Shown one piece after another: positions 18,481-26,064 of a stretch of 64,000 bases of DNA. The stretch comes from Variovorax sp. 679. Its GTDB lineage: Bacteria; Pseudomonadota; Gammaproteobacteria; Burkholderiales; Burkholderiaceae_C. Every line of letters begins with the position of its first letter. The stretch's first letter is position 1. Position numbers and translations under genes: made by a program. Location of the stretch: the NCBI RefSeq assembly GCF_003952185.1, contig NZ_RXFS01000003.1:558001-622000 (forward strand), in the 5' to 3' direction. Below the pieces are notes generated by a model. It saw only the letters and a list, made by a program, of their open reading frames with translations, made no database searches and was not told where the DNA came from.

Positions 18481-18512
18481 ATTATCCCATCGCGCCAAAG
18501 GAGAAAAATCAA
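18481..18512 (-). promoter_or_regulatory. Candidate promoter of the rfbB-led polysaccharide operon
   Basis: On the minus strand a good -10 (GGGATAAT, hexamer at 18481-18486) precedes rfbB by about 52 bases. The best -35 (TTGATT at 18507-18512) is 20 bases away, longer than usual, so the -10 is better supported than the full promoter. It is back to back with the promoter of the glycine riboswitch. Confidence 0.4.
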
Positions 18513-18515
18513 AGG

Positions 18516-18544
18516 TTGGCGCCCGTCCAGGCCCCGCCTACAAT
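18516..18544 (+). promoter_or_regulatory. Sigma70-type promoter for the glycine riboswitch
   Basis: TTGGCG (18516-18521), a 17-base spacer and TACAAT (18539-18544) match the sigma70 consensus well. Transcription would start about 18551, just in front of the first riboswitch aptamer. Confidence 0.75.
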
Positions 18545-18552
18545 CGCCCCAC

Positions 18553-18765
18553 TGCAGGAGAGCGGGCCACCCCGGTGGCCCTACCGAAGGCGCAAACTCC
18601 CATAAACGCTCAGGTCGGTCCGAACAAGGGACCTGTACTGCACCAACTGAAACGCCGTCTGGAGAGCCATCGCACCGCCCACCGTGGTCGCGATGCACCG
18701 AAGGAGCAAACCCTCTGCGGGCGCAGCGGGTGAATCTCTCAGGTACCGAGGACAGGGGGAGCGGC
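18553..18765 (+). ncRNA. Tandem glycine riboswitch
   Basis: Two consecutive copies of the glycine aptamer core are visible. Copy 1 runs from GGAGAG (18558) through CCGAAGGCGCAAACTCC to CTCAGGTC and the ACAAGGGACCTG end (about 18640). Copy 2 runs from GGAGAG (18661) through CCGAAGGAGCAAACC to CTCTCAGGTACCGAGGACAG (about 18757). The short linker and order fit the cooperative two-aptamer class. It lies 93 bases before a D-amino-acid dehydrogenase, and glycine binding would be expected to switch that gene on. Confidence 0.92.
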
Positions 18766-18795
18766 AACTTGGACTGCGGTCGTCCGGTTGCTTTT
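18764..18795 (+). terminator. Possible intrinsic terminator / expression platform after the glycine riboswitch
   Basis: A hairpin with arms GCAAC (18764-18768) plus GGAC (18771-18774) and GTCC (18782-18785) plus GTTGC (18787-18791) is followed by TTTT. It starts where aptamer 2 ends, so competition between aptamer and hairpin would give transcription control. The U tract is short. Confidence 0.5.
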
Positions 18796-18857
18796 GCTAT
18801 TCATTCAATAGCAATCCACCTCCGCCGTTCAAGCGCTGCACCTCAAAGGTACTTGAA

Positions 18858-20159
18858 ATGCGCGTGATCGTTCTCGGCGCCGGCCTGCTCGGCGTGACCT
18901 CGGCTTACTACCTCCAGCAACTCGGCCACGAAGTGACCGTGATCGACCGGCAGGCCACCCCGGCCGCCGAAACAAGCTTTGCCAACGGCGGGCAGATCTC
19001 CGTCAGCCATGCCGAACCCTGGGCCAACCCCAGCGCGCCGCTGAAGGTGCTGCAATGGCTGGGCAAGGAAGACGCCCCTCTGCTCTTCCGCATTCGCGCC
19101 GACATGCGCCAGTGGCTGTGGGGCCTGCAGTTCCTGCGCGAATGCACGCCCGCGCGCACCCGCCACAACATCGAGCAGATCGTTCGTCTGGGCACATACA
19201 GCCGCTCGATGTTGCAACAGCTGCGCCGAGACACCGGCCTCAGCTACGACCAGCGCACCCAGGGCATCCTGCACTTCTACACGACGCAAAAGGAGTTCGA
19301 CGGCGCCCTCGCGCCCGCCGAGCAGATGCGCACCCTGGGCTGCGAGCGCCAGGTCATCTCGGCCGACGAGGCCGTGAAGATCGAGCCCACCCTCGCCCAC
19401 ATCCGCCCGAAGCTGGCCGGCGCCACCTACACGGCCGAGGACGAATCGGGCGACGCCAACCGCTTCGCGCGCGAGCTCGTTGGCCTCGCCACCGCGGCAG
19501 GCGTCAGGTTCCTGATGAGCCACACCGTGACCGCGCTGCGCGAAGCCGGCGGCAGCATCGACCACGTCGAGGCCACCGACAGCGAAGGCCGCTTCCAGCG
19601 CATCCGCGGCGACGCCTTCGTGCTGGCGATGGGCTCGCTCAGCCCGCTGTACGCCGCGCCGCTGGGCATCCGCCTGCCGATCTACCCGGCCAAGGGCTAT
19701 TCGGTGACGCTGCCCGTCAAGGACGCCTCCAAGGCCCACCAGGTCTCGCTGACCGACGACGAATTCAAGCTGGTGTTCTCGCGCTACACCTCCGAGTCGG
19801 GCGACCGCCTGCGCATCGCCGGCACGGCCGAACTCAACGGCTACGACCGCGACCTGAACCGCGTGCGCTGTGAAGCCATCGTGCGCCGCGTCGAGGAGCT
19901 GTTCCCGGGCGCCGGCGACACCACGCAGGCCCAGTTCTGGACCGGCCTGCGCCCCGCCACGCCGAGCAACGTGCCGCTGATCGGCAAGACGAAGCTGCCG
20001 AACCTGTTCCTGAACACCGGCCACGGCACGCTCGGCTGGACGCATGCCTGCGGCTCGGGCAAGTCGATCGCGCGGATCGTGAGCGGCCTGGCGCCGGAAG
20101 TCGATTTCGCGTTCACCGGCATGCCGGCGCCCGCGCCGCGCGCGCTGCAGCCAGCCTGA
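18858..20159 (+). CDS. dadA: D-amino-acid dehydrogenase, DadA-like
   Basis: 433 aa, the usual length of the DadA small subunit. The N-terminal motif VLGAGLLGVTSAYYL is the FAD Rossmann site (GxGxxG, residues 7-12), and TPSNVPLIGKTKLPNLFLNTGHGTLGWT is the conserved DadA C-terminal block. Such enzymes oxidatively deaminate D-amino acids at the membrane. AAAGG lies eight bases before the ATG. Because a glycine riboswitch precedes the gene, the enzyme may help remove excess glycine or D-alanine. The frame is open upstream through the riboswitch but that part is not coding. Confidence 0.9.
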   Translation: MRVIVLGAGLLGVTSAYYLQQLGHEVTVIDRQATPAAETSFANGGQISVSHAEPWANPSAPLKVLQWLGKEDAPLLFRIRADMRQWLWGLQFLRECTPARTRHNIEQIVRLGTYSRSMLQQLRRDTGLSYDQRTQGILHFYTTQKEFDGALAPAEQMRTLGCERQVISADEAVKIEPTLAHIRPKLAGATYTAEDESGDANRFARELVGLATAAGVRFLMSHTVTALREAGGSIDHVEATDSEGRFQRIRGDAFVLAMGSLSPLYAAPLGIRLPIYPAKGYSVTLPVKDASKAHQVSLTDDEFKLVFSRYTSESGDRLRIAGTAELNGYDRDLNRVRCEAIVRRVEELFPGAGDTTQAQFWTGLRPATPSNVPLIGKTKLPNLFLNTGHGTLGWTHACGSGKSIARIVSGLAPEVDFAFTGMPAPAPRALQPA

Positions 20160-20165
20160 TCGGGC

Positions 20166-21446
20166 TCAATCGTCGGCGGTGAACACCGTCAACACCCCGG
20201 TATAGCCATACAGGTGATGCCGGGCGATCTCGCCCGCGGCGAAGAAGCCGACCAGCGGCACGTCGCCCAGCGCGTGCCGCACGATCTGCAATTCGGCGCC
20301 CGGCGCGCCGAAGTGCGGGCCACCACGGCCGGAGCAGCTGACATACACCGCCCCCGCGATGCGTCGCGCCGGATGCGGTGCCGCCTCGGCCTCGCCCGCC
20401 GCCACGGCACGCGCGGTGGCGAGCGTCTGCTCCTCGGGCTCCAGTTCCTCGCGGATCTCGGCGCAGATGCGCATCAGGTCGGCGCGCGCGGCCTGGGCGT
20501 TGCGCCGGCAGAAGGTCAGCCGCATGCCGGCTTCGGCCGTATCGGCAATGGCGATGCCACGGCGCGTGGGGTCGAGCCCGATGATGTGGCGCACGAGCAC
20601 GTCGGCGCCCAGGTCGCCGGTGCGGCGGATGCCGTCGCTGCCCGCGTCGGCCAGGCCTACCAGCGTGTTGCGCACCGCATCGATGGCCTCCTGGGGCCGT
20701 TCGAGCGACACCTGCAGGTCGGCCAGCAGCACGTCGAGCGCAGGCTCGCCGTCGAGCTTCAGCAGCAGGTTGCCGTCGGCCTCGGTGATCTCTCGCTCGC
20801 GCACCGCGCCCGAGCGCAGCGGCTGGCAGCCCTGGGTGACGCGCGACACCAGCCGCACGCCGTCGCCGAACACCACGCCCGACAGGCCGCCCGAGAACAC
20901 CCCGCCCGCAGCCCCGTGCCCGCGGATGTTGCCGTTGCCGCCGACGGCGAACTGCAGCGCACTGCCACGACCCGAAGACAGGCCGCCGAACAGGTAGCCC
21001 GTATCGGTGCGCCCCGCCATCTCGCCGATCAGCTCGGCCAGGTCGGGCGTTGCCGGGTCGGCGTGCACCAGTGCCGTGTGCGCCTCGAAGCCGCTCATTT
21101 CCGAATTGCCCAGCGGCGCCACGCCGGAGAACACGCGGTACTGGTCGCTCGGCAGCGCGCAGAGCATCAGGGTCATGCCGGGCTCGTCGAAATACTCGGC
21201 GTTGTTGGCCGACACGCCGATGCCGACGGTGCCCGACCAGTCGGTCACCTCAGGCAGCTCGGCGCTCAGGTGGTCGAGGATGTCCTGCGCGTCGCTTGCG
21301 TAGTGGTCGGTGATGTAGAGCAACCCGAGCGTCGGCGACGAGGCGTAGTCGGGCAATGTCATCTGCGCGCGCAACTGGGCCAGCACGAGGCCGGCCGCCA
21401 TGCGCCATTGCGGATGGGTGGCATGACCGGAGGGAAACAACTTCAT
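20166..21446 (-). CDS. FIST-domain sensory protein
   Basis: 426 aa. The N-terminal FIST_N domain covers about residues 15-230 (GIGVSANNAEYFDEPGMTLML, FGGLSSGRG, GAAGGVFSGGLSGVVFGDGV) and FIST_C the rest, including VSCSGRGG and VPLVGFFAAGEI. FIST proteins are predicted small-ligand sensors, possibly of amino acids, often linked to signalling domains, but this one carries none. The ATG at 21446 is preferred over a TTG four codons upstream. It is convergent with dadA, only six bases apart, and 45 bases downstream of the phaM stop. Confidence 0.85.
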   Translation of the reverse strand: MKLFPSGHATHPQWRMAAGLVLAQLRAQMTLPDYASSPTLGLLYITDHYASDAQDILDHLSAELPEVTDWSGTVGIGVSANNAEYFDEPGMTLMLCALPSDQYRVFSGVAPLGNSEMSGFEAHTALVHADPATPDLAELIGEMAGRTDTGYLFGGLSSGRGSALQFAVGGNGNIRGHGAAGGVFSGGLSGVVFGDGVRLVSRVTQGCQPLRSGAVREREITEADGNLLLKLDGEPALDVLLADLQVSLERPQEAIDAVRNTLVGLADAGSDGIRRTGDLGADVLVRHIIGLDPTRRGIAIADTAEAGMRLTFCRRNAQAARADLMRICAEIREELEPEEQTLATARAVAAGEAEAAPHPARRIAGAVYVSCSGRGGPHFGAPGAELQIVRHALGDVPLVGFFAAGEIARHHLYGYTGVLTVFTADD

Positions 21447-21491
21447 GATGCGTGCCAACCCGTTCTCTTCAAAAGTGATGTGTGTATGACG

Positions 21492-22244
21492 TCAGCGCCG
21501 CGCGGAGGTTCGCTTGCGCGCGGCGGTCGACGCCTTCTTCTTCGCGGCCGGTGTCGCAGCCTTCTTCGCTGCAGCGGCGGGCTTGAGGGCAGCCGCCGCC
21601 GGCTTGCCGCCCATGACCGAGCCGACCGCGTCGGCCAGCGGCTGCGCCATGGCCGGCACCTTCAGCTGGGCCGCGTCCTGCAGCGCCGTGCTGGCGATCT
21701 GCTGGAACTGTTCCGTGAGCGAGCCCCACCACTGCATGGGGTCGACCACGCCGGCGCCGTTGGCAGACCCGGCTTCCGCCTTGGCTGCTGCCGGCTTGCG
21801 GCGCGGCTTCTTCGGGGCCGGCACCTCTTCTTCAGGCGCTTCGTCCTCTTCCTCGATCTCTTCGGGTTCAGGCTCCGGGGCTGCCGCGGCAGGTGCAGGC
21901 GCGGGCGCCATGGCAGCAGCCTGCTTGGTGAAGGCATTGGCGATGTCTTCCATCCGCACGTTCATGCCGCGCAGCGTCGACAGCGTCATCTTCTGCACCT
22001 CGAGCGCCTGGATCGTGGCCTTGAGGGCATGGCCGTTCTGTTCGAGCCAGTACTGCACCGTCTTGAGCTCCTGGATGCGCTTGTCGACCTCTTCCACGCT
22101 CAGCGTGGGCGCCACCCAGCTCGCGAGGCTCGGAATGCCAGGCACCGAACCGCCCCCCGACGCCGCGCCGCCGGCGAGGTTCTTCAGGAAGTCGAATCCG
22201 GGAACGAACTGGCTGAAGTCGAATGGCTTGCTGGCGTTGCTCAT
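21492..22244 (-). CDS. phaM: PhaM-type polyhydroxyalkanoate granule multifunctional regulator
   Basis: 250 aa. The N-terminus PFDFSQFVPGFDFLKNLAGG and the following helical segment (LSVEEVDKRIQELKTVQYWL) are typical of PhaM. The middle is a Pro/Ala/Glu acidic linker (about residues 115-145) and the C-terminus an Ala/Lys/Arg-rich histone-H1-like tail ending TAARKRTSARR, which in Ralstonia PhaM binds DNA and links PHB granules to the nucleoid while activating PhaC. AGGAG precedes the ATG. No PHA synthase gene is nearby. Confidence 0.85.
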   Translation of the reverse strand: MSNASKPFDFSQFVPGFDFLKNLAGGAASGGGSVPGIPSLASWVAPTLSVEEVDKRIQELKTVQYWLEQNGHALKATIQALEVQKMTLSTLRGMNVRMEDIANAFTKQAAAMAPAPAPAAAAPEPEPEEIEEEDEAPEEEVPAPKKPRRKPAAAKAEAGSANGAGVVDPMQWWGSLTEQFQQIASTALQDAAQLKVPAMAQPLADAVGSVMGGKPAAAALKPAAAAKKAATPAAKKKASTAARKRTSARR

Positions 22245-22374
22245 GCGGGAGGTCTCCTGGGGGGCTGGGTATGAACTTTCTTGTGCTGCCAGCTTACTCC
22301 AAGCCTCCTGCATTTGACCTCCCCGTGCCGCCTTTTCCCAACGAGGATTTCCCCCTTCGCGGAACACCACGGAA

Positions 22375-22387
22375 CCGGCTTTGCCGG
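22375..22387. other. Short hairpin in the 216-base gap between phaM and the MocR gene
   Basis: CCGGC-TTT-GCCGG is a perfect 5-bp stem with a 3-base loop, followed by a second G/C palindrome (CCCCCGGCAGGGGG). There is no T tract, so a terminator is possible but unproven. The rest of the gap between 22245 and 22460 shows nothing recognisable. Confidence 0.3.
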
Positions 22388-22460
22388 GCCGTCGGTGTTG
22401 CCCCCGGCAGGGGGAAGGCGTGCGCGACACGAAGTGCGCGAAGCCTGGGGGCGAGCCAGG

Positions 22461-23906
22461 CTAGAGCTCGCTTCGCACCTTGCTGAACACTTTCCAGAAG
22501 GTCGCATCCTGGGAGGTCGCGAAGTTGATCCGCATCATCGTGCTGGGCGGCCGGCGCGCGTGGAAGAGCGAGCCCGGCGCCAGCAGGTAGCCCTGGTCGA
22601 GCATGCGCTGCGTGAGCGCATCGGTGTCCACGCCCGTGTCGACCCAGCCGAAAAGCCCTGCCGGCTCCGAGGCGAAGGTGCAGCCGTGCGCCATCGCCAG
22701 CTTCACCGCCCGCCCCCGCGCCCCGTCGAGCCGGATGCGCACGCGCTCGGAATGCCGGCGCAACTGCCCCTGGTCGATGCACCACGACAAGGCCCGCTCG
22801 AACAGCGTGGGCGAGGTCAGCGTGGCCAGCAGCTTGGTCTCGAGCAGCCGTTCCTTCAGCGCGGGCGGCGCCGCCAGGAAGCCGATGCGCCAGTTGGGCG
22901 CCAGGATCTTCGCGAAGCCGCTCACGTAGATGGTGCGCTGCAGCCCGTCGAGCGCGCTCAGCCGCGTGGCGTGCTCGGGCGCGAGGTGGCTGTAGGTGTC
23001 GTCCTCGACGATGTGGAAGTCGTGCTCGTTGGCCAGCTTGAGCACGCGGTGCGCGCTGCCCGGCGTGAGGCTGTAGCCCGTGGGGTTGTGCAGCACGCTC
23101 ACGCTGACGAAGAGCTTGGGGCTGTGCAGCCTGCAGTACTGGGCCATCACCTCCAGGTCGGGGCCGTCGGCGCGGCGCGGCACGGGCAGGATCTGCATGC
23201 CCAGCGCCTCCAGCCGGGCGAACTCGAGCGCCCAGCCCGGCTCCTCGACCATCACCGGATCACCCGCGCGCAGCAGGGTGCGGCTCACGATGTCCAGCGC
23301 GTGGGTGGCGCCGACGGTGGTCACGATCTGGTCGGGCGAGGCCGGCACGTTGATGCCCACCAGCTTCTGCGACAGGCTGCGCCGCAGGCTCATGTCGCCG
23401 GCCGGCTCGCCGTACTGGAGCGACAGCTCCTGCAGCGCGGCTGTACTGGTCATGCGCCGCACGGCCGTCGGCATGAAGGTCGACGCCATCCAGTCGGGCG
23501 GGAACACGCCCATGCCCGGCTGCGGCTTGTCGCTCGGGCGGTGGAACATGCTGCGAATCAGCGAGCTGGCGTCGGCCGGCACGCGCGAGGCCATCATCTG
23601 CACCGCGATCGCGGCCGGCATGCCGCTCACGCCGCCGGCGTCCGCGCCGTTGCCCTGGCGACCGTCCTGTACCGGCGCCGAGTCCCGCACATAGAAGCCG
23701 CGCTGGCGGCGGGCCTCCACCAGCCCCTGCGCCAGCAGCTGGTCGTAGGCGGCGACCACGGTGTACGGGCTCACGCCCTGCTGCCGCGCGCATTCGCGCA
23801 CCGAGGGCAGGCGCGCTCCTGGCGGCAGCAGCCGCGTGCGGATGCGCTCGGCCAGGCGGTCCGCCAGCTGCCCTGTCAGCGACTGTGTGGAGGTGCGAGT
23901 GAGCAT
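22461..23906 (-). CDS. MocR-family regulator (GntR HTH plus aminotransferase-like domain)
   Basis: 481 aa from the ATG at 23906 (a TTG 18 codons earlier is possible). The N-terminal winged helix (about 5-75) has the GntR pattern LADRLAERIRTRLLPPGARLPSVRECARQQGVSPYTVVAAYDQL. Residues about 115-481 form a fold-type-I aminotransferase domain with SGFAKILAPNWRIGF, whose Lys would hold PLP, and EEPGWALEF. MocR proteins sense PLP and an amino-group compound. It is divergent from the LysE-led operon at 24029, with repeats of TACAG/CTGTA between, so that operon is its probable target. Confidence 0.92.
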   Translation of the reverse strand: MLTRTSTQSLTGQLADRLAERIRTRLLPPGARLPSVRECARQQGVSPYTVVAAYDQLLAQGLVEARRQRGFYVRDSAPVQDGRQGNGADAGGVSGMPAAIAVQMMASRVPADASSLIRSMFHRPSDKPQPGMGVFPPDWMASTFMPTAVRRMTSTAALQELSLQYGEPAGDMSLRRSLSQKLVGINVPASPDQIVTTVGATHALDIVSRTLLRAGDPVMVEEPGWALEFARLEALGMQILPVPRRADGPDLEVMAQYCRLHSPKLFVSVSVLHNPTGYSLTPGSAHRVLKLANEHDFHIVEDDTYSHLAPEHATRLSALDGLQRTIYVSGFAKILAPNWRIGFLAAPPALKERLLETKLLATLTSPTLFERALSWCIDQGQLRRHSERVRIRLDGARGRAVKLAMAHGCTFASEPAGLFGWVDTGVDTDALTQRMLDQGYLLAPGSLFHARRPPSTMMRINFATSQDATFWKVFSKVRSEL

Positions 23907-23960
23907 GCGTCGTCCAGGCTGTGCCGGCGCTTCCGGCTTCTGTGTCGAAGGGCTGACCAA

Positions 23961-24005
23961 TACAGATTGCCTGATTGTTCGATCATCTGTACTGGAACTG
24001 TAATG
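23961..24005. promoter_or_regulatory. Candidate MocR operator
   Basis: TACAGAT (23961-23967) and ATCTGTA (23985-23991) form an inverted repeat with a 17-base gap, and a further CTGTA at 23998-24002 gives a direct repeat with the second arm. Multiple half-sites of this size are usual for MocR regulators. The region is the 122-base divergent intergenic space. Confidence 0.55.
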
Positions 24006-24028
24006 GTCGCAAGTTTAGAGTGTGTGTC

Positions 24029-24628
24029 ATGAACTGGCAAGAATTCACCGCGCTGCTGGTGCTGGCCACGGCGATGAGCTTCTCGCCCGGCCCCAACACC
24101 ACGCTTTCCACCGCACTGGCCGCCAACGGGGGCCTGCCGCGCGCCATGCGCTTCGTGGTCGCGGTGCCGGTCGGCTGGACGCTGCTGCTGGCGCTGTGCG
24201 CCGCCGGCATCGGCGCGCTGGTGGTGGCGGTGCCCTCGCTGCGGCTGGCCATCAAGGCGCTGGGCATCGGCTACCTGCTGTGGCTCGCGTACAAGCTCAG
24301 CGGCAGCGCCACGCTCGGCAAGGCCGACGGCAAGAGCCTCTCGGTCGGCTTCGGCCAGGGCGTGATGCTGCAGTTCGTCAACATCAAGGCCTGGTTGCTG
24401 GCGCTCACGCTGGTTGCCGGCTGGATCGCCGGGCAGCCCGATGCGTTGCGCCGCTTCGCCATCGTGGCGCCGGTGATGCTGACCTATGCCTTCGCCAGCA
24501 ACTTCGCCTATGCGCTGGTCGGCGCGCTGCTGCGCGAATGGCTGGCCAAGGGTTCGCGGCTGCTGTGGTTCAACCGCGCGATGGGGCTGGTGCTCGTACT
24601 CACAGCCTGGTGGATGGTCAGCGTATGA
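24029..24628 (+). CDS. LysE-family exporter
   Basis: 199 aa with about six membrane helices and the family signature AMSFSPGPNTTLSTALAANGG near the N-terminus, plus FVNIKAWLLAL in the middle. LysE/RhtB proteins export amino acids or related compounds by proton exchange. The ATG at 24029 is the first Met of the hydrophobic core. It is the first gene of an 11-gene operon and faces the MocR regulator. Substrate unknown. Confidence 0.88.
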   Translation: MNWQEFTALLVLATAMSFSPGPNTTLSTALAANGGLPRAMRFVVAVPVGWTLLLALCAAGIGALVVAVPSLRLAIKALGIGYLLWLAYKLSGSATLGKADGKSLSVGFGQGVMLQFVNIKAWLLALTLVAGWIAGQPDALRRFAIVAPVMLTYAFASNFAYALVGALLREWLAKGSRLLWFNRAMGLVLVLTAWWMVSV

Positions 24629-25593
24629 AGCTCGACATCAAGGACGAGACGCTCGGCATGTGGCTGGGCGTCCTCGGCGTGGCAATGTTCGCCGTCACGC
24701 TGCCAATGACGCGCCTCGCCACCGGCTCGCAGGAGGCGCCGCAGCTGTCGCCGTGGTTCGTCACGCTGGGGCGCGCCGCGCTGGCGGGGGTGCTGTCGGC
24801 CATCTTCCTTCTGGTCACGCGCTCACCGCGTCCGGCCCCGCACCAGTGGAAGCCGCTGGGCATGGCCGTGCTGGGCAATGCCATCGGCTTTCCGCTGCTG
24901 CTGGCCTACGCGCTGCGCGTGGTCACGGCCAGCCACGCAGCGGTGGTGACAGCCCTGCTGCCGCTGGTCACGGCCGCCGTCGCGGCCTGGGTACTGCACC
25001 AGCGCGCACGGCTGGGCTTCTGGCTCTGCGCCATCGCGGGCAGCCTGCTGGTGGTGGTGTTCTCGGTGCTGCGCGCGAGCCAGGCCGGGCACGGCTTCGG
25101 CTTCGGCTTCGAATGGGCCGACCTGCTGCTGGTGGGCGCGGTCATCGCCGCATCGCTGGGCTACGTCTACGGCGCGCAGGTCACGCCCTCGCTGGGCGCC
25201 GAGCGCGTGATCTGCTGGGTGTGCGTGATGGCGCTCCCCGTCACGCTGCCGGCCACGCTGGCGTTGTGGCCGCAGCAGCCCGTCGCCACGTCTTCATGGC
25301 TGGGCTTCGTCTACGTCGGCACGTTCTCGATGTGGATCGGCTTCTTCGCCTGGTATCGCGGACTGGCCATGGGCGGCGCGCTGCGGGTGAGCCAGACGCA
25401 GCTGCTGCAGCCCTTCCTGTCGATCCTGGCGTCGATCCCGATCCTGGGCGAGCCGCTCGACGTGGTGACGCTGGGCTTCGCCATGGCCGTGGTGGCCACG
25501 GTGGTCATCGGCAAGCGCCTCTCGCAGCCGCCGGCCACGCCGGTTGCAGCCTCGTTGCCCGCCGGCGCGGCAGGCTCCGGAAGGAGCCGCTGA
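24625..25593 (+). CDS. EamA (DMT superfamily) transporter
   Basis: 322 aa with ten predicted membrane helices in two repeats, the second ending in QTQLLQPFLSILASIPILGEPL, the EamA hallmark. The ATG overlaps the LysE stop as ATGA. The likely role is export of an amino acid or small metabolite. No substrate can be read from the sequence. The C-terminal tail is Pro/Ala-rich. Confidence 0.88.
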   Translation: MKLDIKDETLGMWLGVLGVAMFAVTLPMTRLATGSQEAPQLSPWFVTLGRAALAGVLSAIFLLVTRSPRPAPHQWKPLGMAVLGNAIGFPLLLAYALRVVTASHAAVVTALLPLVTAAVAAWVLHQRARLGFWLCAIAGSLLVVVFSVLRASQAGHGFGFGFEWADLLLVGAVIAASLGYVYGAQVTPSLGAERVICWVCVMALPVTLPATLALWPQQPVATSSWLGFVYVGTFSMWIGFFAWYRGLAMGGALRVSQTQLLQPFLSILASIPILGEPLDVVTLGFAMAVVATVVIGKRLSQPPATPVAASLPAGAAGSGRSR

Positions 25594-26000
25594 TGTTCAG
25601 CCACGTCACCGTCGGCTGCACCAACCTGCCGCGCGCCGCCGCCTTCTACGACGCGCTGCTCGCCCCGCTCGGCCTGGAGCGCCGCCCCGTCGCGCCCGAC
25701 GGCGGCCCCGAGGCGGCCTGCTGGGTCGCGCCCGGGCAGGCGCTGCCGCGCTTCTATGTGTACATCCCGCTGGACGGCGAACCCGCCAGCGTCGGCAACG
25801 GCAGCATGGTCGCGTTCAGCGCGGCCTCGACCGTTGCCGTGAATGCCGCCCACGAGGCGGCCCTGCGCCACGGCGGCCGCGACGAAGGTCGGCCGGGCCC
25901 CCGCCCACGCTACGGCCATGGCTATTACGGCGCCTACCTGCGCGACCCGGACGGCAACAAAATCCATGTCGCATACCGTGGCGACATCCGGGCGGACTGA
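25593..26000 (+). CDS. VOC-family (glyoxalase/bleomycin-resistance fold) protein
   Basis: 135 aa single-domain VOC protein with the expected beta-alpha-beta-beta-beta units: FSHVTVGCTNLPRAAAFYDALLAPLGL at the N-terminus and GYYGAYLRDPDGNKIHVAYRG at the C-terminus. The possible metal residues are His4, Glu substitutes and His near the end. The start forms TGATG with the EamA stop. Small VOC proteins act as isomerases, dioxygenases or resistance proteins; the reaction is unknown. Confidence 0.85.
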   Translation: MFSHVTVGCTNLPRAAAFYDALLAPLGLERRPVAPDGGPEAACWVAPGQALPRFYVYIPLDGEPASVGNGSMVAFSAASTVAVNAAHEAALRHGGRDEGRPGPRPRYGHGYYGAYLRDPDGNKIHVAYRGDIRAD

Positions 26001-26064
26001 TTTCCGGCCCGCCTGTACCCTCTATTCATCCGAATCTCACCTCACCGCCTGAAAGAAGAAAACC

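Noticed and set aside
20214..22274. 686-codon open frame on the plus strand
   Set aside because: It is opposite to the FIST and phaM genes, has no recognisable domain and is Arg/Ala/Gly-rich, typical of a shadow frame in high-GC DNA.
22375..22414. Confident terminator between phaM and the MocR gene
   Set aside because: The hairpins are short and lack a T run, so I list only a weak feature.
22281..24032. 583-codon open frame on the plus strand
   Set aside because: It lies antisense to the MocR regulator, whose helix-turn-helix and aminotransferase motifs are clear.
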